Assembly: GCF_001420605.1 (NCBI RefSeq)
Contig: NZ_LJIZ01000018.1
Location: 60,179 to 124,178, forward strand
Reading direction: 5' to 3'
Source of the DNA: Bacillus sp. FJAT-25509
GTDB lineage: Bacteria; Bacillota; Bacilli; Bacillales; Bacillaceae_G
DNA length: 64,000 bases
The translations under genes were made by a program, and so were the position numbers. Numbering within the stretch: the stretch's first letter is position 1; each line of letters opens with the position of its first letter. Below the pieces are notes generated by a model. The model worked only from the letters and a program-made list of their open reading frames with translations, searched no databases and was not told where the DNA came from. Positions 29,669-38,577 of this stretch are shown piece by piece.

Positions 29669-30784
29669 TCATCTTTTATACGTTTTACTACCTATAATAT
29701 GCACTTTCACTTTTATGTCTTTTATCGAATTAACATCAAGTGCATTCAGCGTTTTTATATCCCATTCTTTTCGATTAAATCGATAAGGCTTTTCTGAAAT
29801 ATTGAGGAGATCTACATGAAGCTCTTCTCCTTTTTTTATCGTTTTTAAAATATCACTTTTCATTTTTTTTCCTATATCAGAAGCTATTTTCTTCCTACTT
29901 AAACCATTCTCATTCTGTACAATGGCTACATTAGTTTTTACATTAATAATATACTTTGGCTTCTTACCACCTTTTATAACTTTAACTGAACTATTAGAAC
30001 TTCTAACTTCCAAATTTACATCATCTTTTTCAAGCATAAGTGGTAAACTATAATTTTTCTGGTGCATATAATTCAGTGATTTTATATCTTTTAATGTTAC
30101 TTGTCCTTTAAATTTTTGTTTCGATAAAATGTAGGCACCTTTTATATAAGCTACCTTGTCTGCTTCTTTTTCTGTAAAATATTTTTCTTCCATATCTAAT
30201 ATAGGTATCAATAATGTTCCAACAGGTTGAGTGTATCTCGAAATAAACTGATTAAATTGCATGCTTAAAACAATAAAACTTCCTCTACTCCTTTCAGCTG
30301 GACTAGTCACTACAGTATATAAAAAAGGTAAATTAAAAAAGCTTTGACTCATTAATATATCTTTTATATCTCGTTCAGTCCCATAAATCCACAATGTGTA
30401 TCTTAATAGTGGTCTTCCACTGATGAAAGAATTAACTTCTTTCATTTTTTTTTCAATAACCGATTTACTTAAGACGACACTGTTAACATGACCATAATAT
30501 AAAGGAATTGGTGATTTTACATCGATTTTAGTAAGTGCTTCCTGTATAGATTTACCTGTAGCTTGGCCGATTAATGGAGGTGCAGGTATTTGTAATGCCG
30601 CACTTTCTTGCTTAGCAATATTTGAAAAATTGAGTGCTTGAATCGTAACAATGTACTGATCGTCCTTAAAGTCAATACCCATACTTGTAACTAATGTTTG
30701 ATCGATAATCGTTCGATCTCCCCAACATCCTGTTAAAATGAATAAATGAAAAACTATTAGCATAAAAATCAGTAATTTTTTCAT
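29669..30784 (-). CDS. Germination receptor lipoprotein, Ger(x)C family
   Basis: The 371-aa protein starts with a lipoprotein signal peptide (MKKLLIFMLIVFHLFILTGC), giving a lipidated Cys at residue 20 followed by WGDRTIID, a typical GerAC/GerBC start. The ATG at 30784 overlaps the GerA stop as ATGA, which decides the start. GerC subunits sit on the outer face of the spore inner membrane as part of nutrient germinant receptors. The length matches the family (about 370-400). It is the last gene of the B-A-C operon. Confidence 0.9.
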   Translation of the reverse strand: MKKLLIFMLIVFHLFILTGCWGDRTIIDQTLVTSMGIDFKDDQYIVTIQALNFSNIAKQESAALQIPAPPLIGQATGKSIQEALTKIDVKSPIPLYYGHVNSVVLSKSVIEKKMKEVNSFISGRPLLRYTLWIYGTERDIKDILMSQSFFNLPFLYTVVTSPAERSRGSFIVLSMQFNQFISRYTQPVGTLLIPILDMEEKYFTEKEADKVAYIKGAYILSKQKFKGQVTLKDIKSLNYMHQKNYSLPLMLEKDDVNLEVRSSNSSVKVIKGGKKPKYIINVKTNVAIVQNENGLSRKKIASDIGKKMKSDILKTIKKGEELHVDLLNISEKPYRFNRKEWDIKTLNALDVNSIKDIKVKVHIIGSKTYKR

Positions 30785-32259
30785 CTTTTTTTCCACTTCC
30801 TGCGACGGTCTTTATCAACTGGATGGAGTGATTCATTTCTTTTCTGTTTAAACTTTTGAGGCACTTTTATAACTACGTTTAAAAAGTCAGATATACTTGG
30901 GACAGACAGTATTGTAATATAAGGCTGTCCAAAGCTTTCTAAAGAAACTATCAATGTCGCTAAAAGAAACATTCCAGTAAAAAAGCCAATTAAACCTAAA
31001 ATAGACGATAAAAATAAAATAAAAAATCGTAGGATTACAATATTTCCTGCAATATTTTGATTAACTAATGTATAACCTGAAATAACAGTTAAAGCTACTA
31101 TAACAAGCATAGAAGGCGAAGTTAGTCCTGCACGGATCGCAGCATCACCAATAAATAACCCCCCTAAAACAGCTACAGTTTGTCCTACTGCTTTCGGTAA
31201 ACGAATTCCCGCTTCTTTAAATAATTCAAAAAAAACTAACATTAAGCAGGCTTCTAATGGAGCTGAAAATGGCAAACCGTTTCTAGACATAGCAATCGTT
31301 GCAAGAAATGGGTATGGTAATTGATCTATATGATAAGTAACCATTGCAATATATAATCCCGGTAGGAAAATGGTCGTTATAATCGCAGAAATTCTAAGAT
31401 ACCTTACTATGTTAATATAATATAAACTTGCATGTATATCTTCTGGTGAATAAACAAGTTGACTTAAGGTGGTTGGACCTATTAAACAACTTGGATTGCC
31501 ATCAACAATAACTGCAAACCTACCTTGATTTAATGATTGTGCAACGAAATCTGGTCGACCTATGTTATCTAAAAGTGGAAAAATCGAGTATGGTAGGTCA
31601 TATAATTCCTCTTCAACTTCATAGCTACTAACGATTACATCTTTTTTAATAGAACTTAGACGTTGTTTAACCTCTGAAAGAATTGAAGGATTAATGATAT
31701 CTTCCATATAGACTAGTAAAACTTTTGTACGACTTCGTTCACCAATTGTATATTCAACACTTTTAAGTGTTGAAGTCTTAAGTCTTTGTCGGATTAAAGC
31801 CATATTATCCGAAATATTTTCAACAAACCCATCTCTTGGCCCACGAATTGAAGTTTCTAAATTTGATTCCTCCGGGTTCCGTTTTGGAGGATTCGCTACT
31901 TGAATAAAGAAAACATCATTTAAATAAGAACTAAATATTACTAAATCCCCAGAAAACAAATTTTCTTCGACTTCTTTTTTAATATTAGATACTTCTTTCA
32001 ACCTTTTAGTCTCAACTATATTACTTATTAACTCAAAATTGAATTTTTCTTCTTTTTGGACAACATTAAAAATGTCATTAATAATTTGATTACTAAATTG
32101 AATGTCAATCAAATTTGGACAAAACATTATAATTACATAATAAGATTTTGCCCCTTCTTTATATAATTTAGTTCTGAAATCAATATCCGACGAGTGATTA
32201 AAAGACTCCATAAATTCTAGTAAATTGAGGTTTTCTAAAGTAGTCGAATCTATTGTCAT
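30781..32259 (-). CDS. Germination receptor subunit A, GerA family
   Basis: A 492-aa protein with the long N-terminal soluble domain (1-260) and about five to six C-terminal helices of GerAA-type proteins. Diagnostic segments are GRFAVIVDGNPSCLIGPTTL, LPFSAPLEACLMLVFFELF, EAGIRLPKAVGQTVAVLGGL and GDAAIRAGLTSPSMLVIVAL. It overlaps the B subunit by four bases upstream and the C subunit downstream. The germinant cannot be predicted. Confidence 0.94.
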   Translation of the reverse strand: MTIDSTTLENLNLLEFMESFNHSSDIDFRTKLYKEGAKSYYVIIMFCPNLIDIQFSNQIINDIFNVVQKEEKFNFELISNIVETKRLKEVSNIKKEVEENLFSGDLVIFSSYLNDVFFIQVANPPKRNPEESNLETSIRGPRDGFVENISDNMALIRQRLKTSTLKSVEYTIGERSRTKVLLVYMEDIINPSILSEVKQRLSSIKKDVIVSSYEVEEELYDLPYSIFPLLDNIGRPDFVAQSLNQGRFAVIVDGNPSCLIGPTTLSQLVYSPEDIHASLYYINIVRYLRISAIITTIFLPGLYIAMVTYHIDQLPYPFLATIAMSRNGLPFSAPLEACLMLVFFELFKEAGIRLPKAVGQTVAVLGGLFIGDAAIRAGLTSPSMLVIVALTVISGYTLVNQNIAGNIVILRFFILFLSSILGLIGFFTGMFLLATLIVSLESFGQPYITILSVPSISDFLNVVIKVPQKFKQKRNESLHPVDKDRRRKWKKR

Positions 32260-33326
32260 GCTGAATCACCTTTTAATTTTGAAATAACTAAAAATATAAG
32301 CATCATGCATAATAAGAAGATTAAATTTATTGGAAAATAATAGTATTGTAAAAAGTTAATAAATGATGTTGCATTCCATGGAATCATTACCGCTACTAAT
32401 AAAATAAGTGACAATACTGGTAAAATCCATTTTTTTCTTCCGCTATAATTGATGATGTAATTTGCAATATATAAGTTTAAACTAATCCGAATAAATGCAC
32501 CTGACAACCACTGAAAAATAGATAAAAAATCCAACCTCGTTATATTCACTCCTATCGTTAGAAGTTTCCATTGTTCATAAACAGGATTTCTCATTTTTTC
32601 TGCTTCAATAGGTCCAAATTCCGTAATCGCTCCCGTCAGTGGCCCTAAAATTAATATTAACAATATAAAACTAACGATCATTAACCATTTTACTTTTAGT
32701 TTGTCTTTTAAAAAGGAGTTTAAAAATAAAATGAATATCATTTCAAAAAAACCTGAGCATGTATAAATAAAGCCATGAAAAATGTCATGATATCCATTTT
32801 CAAAAATAGGAAATAATAATCCATAATTTTTGTTCTTTCCATTCCCTATTCCAACTAAAAAACCAAAAAAAGCAACTGGAGGTAAAACTAAAAATGCAAT
32901 CGTACTAATTGAACGTATACCTTTAAATACAGCATAAAAGCAAACTAGCGAAATTAATAGTACTACGGCAATATTAGGTATATCTTGTGTATAATTTGTA
33001 TTTGCCCAAACTAGTGTAAATCGAAAAGTAACAAAGGCTGATAATAAAAAGTAAACTACAAAAATAGCTAATAATATGTAAGCTATTGGCTTGTATAGAA
33101 CTTTAAATATTAGAGATAAAATATCTTCATTATTAAGCTTTTTATACAAATAAAAAACTAAAGCAGCCCAGATCATGAAAGGGAGAATGCTAGCAATAAC
33201 CGTAATCCAAGAATCTCGATGAGTTGATGTCAAAACACTAGGTACGATAAACACATGTAACATAAATCCGGTTGACATAATCATCAATATATAAATATGC
33301 GTTGAATAAATAAACTTTTTATTCAT
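32256..33326 (-). CDS. Germination receptor subunit B (GerAB/APC-like)
   Basis: A 356-aa membrane protein with about ten helices. It belongs to the GerB branch of the amino acid/polyamine transporter fold that forms the germinant-binding pocket. The segments ITVIASILPFMIWAALVFYL and FPIFENGYHDIFHGFIYTCS are family-like. It is the first gene of the operon, whereas in most ger operons the A gene comes first. About 130 bp separate it from the upstream protease terminator, enough for a forespore promoter, which I could not assign with confidence. Confidence 0.9.
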   Translation of the reverse strand: MNKKFIYSTHIYILMIMSTGFMLHVFIVPSVLTSTHRDSWITVIASILPFMIWAALVFYLYKKLNNEDILSLIFKVLYKPIAYILLAIFVVYFLLSAFVTFRFTLVWANTNYTQDIPNIAVVLLISLVCFYAVFKGIRSISTIAFLVLPPVAFFGFLVGIGNGKNKNYGLLFPIFENGYHDIFHGFIYTCSGFFEMIFILFLNSFLKDKLKVKWLMIVSFILLILILGPLTGAITEFGPIEAEKMRNPVYEQWKLLTIGVNITRLDFLSIFQWLSGAFIRISLNLYIANYIINYSGRKKWILPVLSLILLVAVMIPWNATSFINFLQYYYFPINLIFLLCMMLIFLVISKLKGDSA

Positions 33327-33463
33327 AAAGAGTCTCCCTACAAATCCTTTATTCCTTTAAGTTAACCTGAAATGAATTTCTTTATGTATAAATTTACCAT
33401 TGTGTTTTAAATGCAGGGTTTAGGGGGAAGAAAACGATTGAAAAAAGTAATTTAAAAATAAAA

Positions 33464-33496
33464 AGCCTTCTCCCAAAAAACAATCGGGAGAAGGCT
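33464..33496 (-). terminator. Terminator of subtilase 1
   Basis: AGCCTTCTCCC pairs perfectly with GGGAGAAGGCT; on the minus strand the run TTTTTATTTT follows. It lies eight bases after the protease stop. Confidence 0.92.
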
Positions 33497-33503
33497 GCTT
33501 TTA

Positions 33504-36500
33504 TTATTTGTTTAAGCCTAAATCTGCTAAGATACTATCTAATGTAGCACCTTTATATGAACTTTTTGCTTTAGGAGGATTTGAAACAGTTGAATTTTGT
33601 AATCCAAAATTATTAACTACATAATCCATATCTTTCGCATCAACTACTTTATCAAAGTTGAAGTCAGCAGATGCTTTGTTTGTGCCCCAGTAAGTTTGTA
33701 CAGCTAATGCATCTAATACATCGATTACATTGTCTTTATTTGCATCACCAGCAGGTGCAACATCTAATAAGTAGCGTAATTGCCTACCAATTAAATCACC
33801 TCGGATATTATCAAATAAATTATTCATTTTTTGATTCATTGTAAAGTGTCCTGGTACATCAACAGATAAAGTGTAAGGTTTACTGTCTAATTTCACACCA
33901 TCGAATGCATAATCACCTTGTTTTGATGTGATTGGTGTTTGTAAAACAGTTTTACCATCATAAGATGTTAATGTAATTTTCGCACCTACTTTACTTTGAT
34001 CGATCGCATAGTTTGTTTCACCTGTTGCAGGGTTTTTTGCTCCTTCTACTTGAAGTGTACCTGTAAGTTTTGAAACTGTTGGTTTTACATTATAACCATC
34101 GATATAAGTGTAAACATTTTTCGTTTCAACATTTGATGTATCAATTGTAGACGCACCATTACCTGAGAAGTTAATGGCTGAACCTGTTGTAAATGATTTA
34201 TCTAATGTTTTAATATCGAAATTAAATAATTGAGTGTCCTCTGGTAACTTAGCTGAACCTGAGTAAGTAAAAGTAAAGTCATATTGTGTAATATAGTCCC
34301 AAGTAGTAGGTGATGTTTTTACTGTCACTTGTGCGTCACCATATTTTTTAACTTCATCATTTACTAGAATATTGTCAATGCTTCCTTGATTATTATTCAA
34401 TTGAAGCGTTAATTTAGTAGTTTTTAAGTTACTAATATTATTTGCTTTAACAGCGTAATTTACTGTATCACCAGGTACAATATTTTGCTTATTCGCTTTT
34501 AAGTAATAATACGGAGTTGTATTTTTTACAAAAGCAACTCTAATTTGAGCAGTTGGATTTAACGCTGCATCCATACCATAGAATGTTAAAGGCAATACTG
34601 AATATTTACTATCAACTAAAATTTGATCAGTATAATCACCATTTTTATCTACGTTTATAGGCAATGATGGGAAGAAGGAATTATACGTGTAAACAATTGT
34701 GTTATCTGATTGATCCGCTTTAATACCGTATTTTTTCGCTTCATCGATTTCTGGGTCATTTACATTGATATTGAAGTCATATAACATTTGTCCATTTTTA
34801 TCTAGTTGACTATCACTATACTCGATAACCTTTTGATCTAACTTGTCAAAGCTTGAAGTCATATTAGGAACAGCATATTCCAGCATAAAGTCTCTAGCTT
34901 CAGCAAATGTTTTTCCACTTTCACTCACACCAACAAGTCTTAATTTGTAGTGACCTGGTTTAATTAATTCATATTTACTACTAATCGGGTTTTTCGCATC
35001 TCCAGTGAATGGGAAGTAATATCCACCGACAAGGCGACCGATATTGTAAACGACATCTTCTTTCAATACCGATGTATTAAATGAACCAATAATACCTAAG
35101 TCTTGACCAGTTGTAGGGTCCTGAACGATCACATCTAATGATTTCATATGTGTTTTTATAGAAACACTTCCATCAATAAATGGGTACGCATAAGTTGGAT
35201 TCGTAATTTTATTTGAATAAAGTGGGTTGATTAAATTAAATGATTGGATACCCTCTTCAACTACACGAACACCAAACGGAATTTGATATTGTTCAGTTGG
35301 ATCTTGAGTATTCGTGAATGTAACATAACCTTCATATGTTCCTTTTTCAGCAGTTTTTGGAATGTTTAAATTAAACTTAATTGATTTCGAACTAATACCA
35401 TTTAACTTAACTGATGTAGGGCCTGAAAGTGTAACCTTATTTGAAGCTGCATCCTTCGATCCTCTTAATCCAGTTTGATATTTCACGTCAACACTAAATG
35501 TTTTTGCTTTTTCACTTCGATTCTTTAATGTAACGTTACGAGAATCAGCAATATCATTACCATCAAATCCAAATGAACCAAAGCTCATCCCACCGGTTAA
35601 CTCATTAATTAATTTTTCTTTGCCGTTTACAATCGTTGGTGTTTTATCAACCACTTCTAATTCTACATTTGAATGAATTGCTTCATATGCATCTACACGT
35701 CCACTACCTACTTCAAATACGCTATAAGCTTTTGATAATGGATCAGCTGTATTCATTAGGATGGATTTAATATCTTCTGGTTGTAAATCTTTATTTGATT
35801 GTAGTAATAACGCGGATACACCAGCTACATATGGTGTTGCCATTGATGTTCCAGACATACGCTCATATGCATACTTATAATCCTCAGGTTTTGATCCATC
35901 ACCTGTTTTGTTATTTACATAAAATGGTACAGATGAAAGAATCGAAACACCTGGAGCAGTTACTTCTGGCTTAATATCATAGTTTACACGTGATGGTCCT
36001 CTTGAACTAAACGTTGCTAATTCATCTGAAGCTGTTTGTAGCTTAGAATAATCACCGAAAGTAACTTCATTTTTTCCAGCTTTAACTGCTTCGGTAATTT
36101 TTAATCCCTCTTCATATGAAACTGAGAATGAAGGAATCGCGTCTATCGACTCACCTAAGTATGCTTGGATTGCACCTTCACTTTGGTTATCAATGTTATT
36201 TGCCATTAATACACCTACAGCACCTGCTGCTTTTGCATTTTTGATTTTATCAATCAATGCAATCGTTCCACGTTGAATGTAAGCAATCTTTCCTTTTAAA
36301 TCTTTTCCCGTGAAATTAGATGGATTTGCTAAACCTACGTCAACAAGTTGATAAGTTTTGCCTTTTAATGTCGTTACATCATCTGAATAATTTTGAGCTA
36401 ATTGTCTAAAGTTGTACTTGTTTCCATCCTGTGTTCCGTTAAATTGATAAAGATCAATTGCAACTGATGAAGCTCCAACAGTTAATGCTAATGCAGCCGC

Positions 36501-37676
36501 TCCCGGTGAACCTAATGTGTCCATTTGGTCTCCGTCATTCCCTGCAGCTACGACAGTCGTTACGCCACTTAATACAGCATTGTTAACCGCGATCGAAGTT
36601 GCATAAAGTGGATCATTTATCGATGCACCTAATGACATATTAATAACATCCATACCATCTTTTACTGCTTTATCAAGACCGGCGATGATTGCTTCACTTG
36701 TTCCAACTCCACCAGGTCCAAGTACACGGTAAGAATAAATATCGGATTCTGGTGCTGCACCAACCTGCTTGTATTCACTATCTGATGCACCACGTCCACC
36801 AATAATACCAGCTACGTGTGTACCATGCTCAGTATAATAGTCAGCTCCATTTGCAGATCCTGGTTTACCAGCTTTAACCCAGTCAGCATATGTAGTCTCC
36901 ATTGGATCATTATCATTATCTACAAAATCATATCCACCTTTGAAAGCGCCTTTTAAATCTGGATGGTTGTAATCGATACCTGTATCAAGGATACCAACTT
37001 TAATACCTTTTCCTGTATAGCCTTCAGCATGTAGCTTATCCAAGCCATCATATGGCGTATAGTTTGCTACTTTAGACTCGTCTGCTTTTAACTCGCTATT
37101 CTTATCCGATTCTTTTGGAGGGTCAATTGAGAACTTCTCATTACTCCATACAGTTTTAACTGCTTTTGATTTTAATAGATTCTTAATTTGGTTTGCTGGT
37201 AGACTCATTGAAACACCGTTAAATGCAGATTTATATGAATGCTTAATTTTAAAATCTACCTTTTTATTATTTTCATCTTTAAGAACTTGTCCCACTTCTG
37301 CACTAAAAGTAGAATGATCTTGATCAACTAATTTCCCCGCTTGTGCCTCGGTTAATGATTTGCCATCTACTTGCGCCTCAATTTGAGCCACTTTCGCCGG
37401 TTTATTTGCAAACTCAACAATGACTGAAGTTTGTTTTGGAGTCGTTTGGTCAATGTCTGATGAGATTTGAAGCCCTGTCGCTTCATTCGTTGTAATTTGT
37501 TTTAAAGCAGCTCGTTGCTGGGAAGTTAAATTTGCAAGTATTGTTTCTGTCTTCGTATTCCCTGCTGCCTTTGAAACATTTGTTACATGTGCAATCGGTG
37601 CAACAACAACACTAGATGATAGAGCTAATACGGTAAAGCCTGATACAAACTTACTTTTCTTTACTCTTTTCCCCAT
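33504..37676 (-). CDS. Large secreted subtilase with PA domain and dockerin-like repeats (paralogue 1)
   Basis: A 1390-aa S8 serine protease. In order: signal peptide (1-38, basic start then VLALSSSVVVAP), inhibitor-I9-like propeptide (about 80-185), catalytic domain with D231 in GILDTGIDYNHPD, H284 in EHGTHVAGIIGG, N380 in AAGND and S611 in SGTSMATPYVAGVSALL. A PA-type insert lies at about 430-540, and Fn3-like and beta domains at about 670-1290. A dockerin-like pair of calcium loops (DANKDNVIDVLDAL and DFNFDKVVDAKDMD) lies at 1309-1358, then a conserved tail ending TLDSILADLGLNK. It is Vpr-like in layout but much longer. AGGAGGAAG precedes the start. Two paralogues lie at 38578 and 47843. 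Confidence 0.93.
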   Translation of the reverse strand: MGKRVKKSKFVSGFTVLALSSSVVVAPIAHVTNVSKAAGNTKTETILANLTSQQRAALKQITTNEATGLQISSDIDQTTPKQTSVIVEFANKPAKVAQIEAQVDGKSLTEAQAGKLVDQDHSTFSAEVGQVLKDENNKKVDFKIKHSYKSAFNGVSMSLPANQIKNLLKSKAVKTVWSNEKFSIDPPKESDKNSELKADESKVANYTPYDGLDKLHAEGYTGKGIKVGILDTGIDYNHPDLKGAFKGGYDFVDNDNDPMETTYADWVKAGKPGSANGADYYTEHGTHVAGIIGGRGASDSEYKQVGAAPESDIYSYRVLGPGGVGTSEAIIAGLDKAVKDGMDVINMSLGASINDPLYATSIAVNNAVLSGVTTVVAAGNDGDQMDTLGSPGAAALALTVGASSVAIDLYQFNGTQDGNKYNFRQLAQNYSDDVTTLKGKTYQLVDVGLANPSNFTGKDLKGKIAYIQRGTIALIDKIKNAKAAGAVGVLMANNIDNQSEGAIQAYLGESIDAIPSFSVSYEEGLKITEAVKAGKNEVTFGDYSKLQTASDELATFSSRGPSRVNYDIKPEVTAPGVSILSSVPFYVNNKTGDGSKPEDYKYAYERMSGTSMATPYVAGVSALLLQSNKDLQPEDIKSILMNTADPLSKAYSVFEVGSGRVDAYEAIHSNVELEVVDKTPTIVNGKEKLINELTGGMSFGSFGFDGNDIADSRNVTLKNRSEKAKTFSVDVKYQTGLRGSKDAASNKVTLSGPTSVKLNGISSKSIKFNLNIPKTAEKGTYEGYVTFTNTQDPTEQYQIPFGVRVVEEGIQSFNLINPLYSNKITNPTYAYPFIDGSVSIKTHMKSLDVIVQDPTTGQDLGIIGSFNTSVLKEDVVYNIGRLVGGYYFPFTGDAKNPISSKYELIKPGHYKLRLVGVSESGKTFAEARDFMLEYAVPNMTSSFDKLDQKVIEYSDSQLDKNGQMLYDFNINVNDPEIDEAKKYGIKADQSDNTIVYTYNSFFPSLPINVDKNGDYTDQILVDSKYSVLPLTFYGMDAALNPTAQIRVAFVKNTTPYYYLKANKQNIVPGDTVNYAVKANNISNLKTTKLTLQLNNNQGSIDNILVNDEVKKYGDAQVTVKTSPTTWDYITQYDFTFTYSGSAKLPEDTQLFNFDIKTLDKSFTTGSAINFSGNGASTIDTSNVETKNVYTYIDGYNVKPTVSKLTGTLQVEGAKNPATGETNYAIDQSKVGAKITLTSYDGKTVLQTPITSKQGDYAFDGVKLDSKPYTLSVDVPGHFTMNQKMNNLFDNIRGDLIGRQLRYLLDVAPAGDANKDNVIDVLDALAVQTYWGTNKASADFNFDKVVDAKDMDYVVNNFGLQNSTVSNPPKAKSSYKGATLDSILADLGLNK

Positions 37677-37825
37677 TCTTCTTCCTCCTGGCTTTATTTA
37701 TCTAAAGTAAAATTCAATAAAGATCTATGATTTATAAAATAGTAAGCTACTTTTTATCTTCATATTTAACTCTTTACATCAAATTTACTTTCTACATTTA
37801 TTATCAATTTATTCCAATTTTCGGT

Positions 37826-37855
37826 CAATTGGGTTATCCCTCGCCTAATTTATCA
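37826..37855 (-). promoter_or_regulatory. Conserved upstream element of subtilase 1
   Basis: The minus strand carries TGATAAA, then 11 bases, then ATAACCCAATTG. Near-identical elements lie at the same distance (about 150-160 bp) upstream of the other two subtilases, while the DNA between element and start is not conserved, which points to a regulator-binding site. Confidence 0.6.
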
Positions 37856-38350
37856 AAGTTTTAAATTTTCCCTCTCTACTTTCGACAGGATTCTTCTAAA
37901 TTCTCCCGTGAAAAACAATCGAAATAACCCAATTTTTCTATCATTTAAAAAGAAAGAGTCTGCTATTTGAAAACGCCTACTATTTTTAATTAAACTTTAA
38001 TATTTCTAAATAAACCCCGAATTGATAGCTTTTTCTTACTAATTGAACAAGATAAAACTATTTTAGAATATTTTAATTCATCATTTATTAGGTCTATTTT
38101 TCATTTGAAATGGTCAATAATTAACACCTTTTTTATGAAAAGCAACTACAGAGTGAAGGGGTAGTTACCTTTAAAAGGTAATGAGCAACGAAGAAAGTGC
38201 ACTTTTTTGGGCAGTCTACGAGAGGGTATTTTGACTTCTGAGTTTGTGTTTTTCGATTGTTTCTTTGAACTTTGCTTCTGTTTATGGTCATTTTCAATTT
38301 ATCATTTTACTGAACTATGCTTTTTCACTCAATTTATTTAAAATGAATAG
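37856..38350. other. Intergenic region between subtilase 1 and 2 preceding the 21-bp array
   Basis: There is no convincing gene. An additional ATAACCCAATTTTT lies at about 37928-37941, matching part of the conserved subtilase element. A CCTTTAAAAGG core and a GTGCACTT lie at 38168-38206. Stretch 38220-38340 is T-rich and aligns loosely with the flank of the second 21-bp array (both carry AAACTCAG and a Lys/Gln-rich minus-strand reading), suggesting it is part of the same dispersed element. Confidence 0.4.
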
Positions 38351-38510
38351 CTTTATTTGCAGTTCCACCGATTTTATTTGCAGATTTGACTTTTTCAATT
38401 GAGGATTTTCCAACTTTATTTGCAGTTTTCGTATATTTATTTGCACGTCCCCCTAATTAATTGCAGATTTAGCTTTTTTAATTGCGGTTTTGCCAATTAT
38501 ATTTGCACTT
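38351..38510. repeat. Tandem degenerate 21-bp repeat array, copy 1 (8 units)
   Basis: Eight T-rich units share the core TTTATTTGCAGTTTT on the plus strand. The TTGC (or TTGA) cores start at 38357, 38378, 38399, 38420, 38441, 38461, 38482 and 38503, so the spacing is 21 bp throughout except one 20-bp step. Units differ by several substitutions. On the minus strand most of the array is open and reads as heptapeptides such as ANKVGKS, ANKIGGT and ANKYTKT, with one frame break at the 20-bp step. It lies directly past the terminator of subtilase 2. No start codon or ribosome binding site precedes it. Confidence 0.85.
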
Positions 38511-38536
38511 CACCACATCCTTCTACAAACTTAAAA

Positions 38537-38561
38537 GGGAAGCCAAATTAACTGGCTTCCC
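38537..38561 (-). terminator. Terminator of subtilase 2
   Basis: GGGAAGCCA pairs perfectly with TGGCTTCCC around a seven-base loop and is followed on the minus strand by TTTTAAG. Confidence 0.9.
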
Positions 38562-38577
38562 TAATTTAAATCTTTTA

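Noticed and set aside
38351..38510. CRISPR array
   Set aside because: Units are directly adjacent with a 21-bp period and no spacers, and no cas gene is present.
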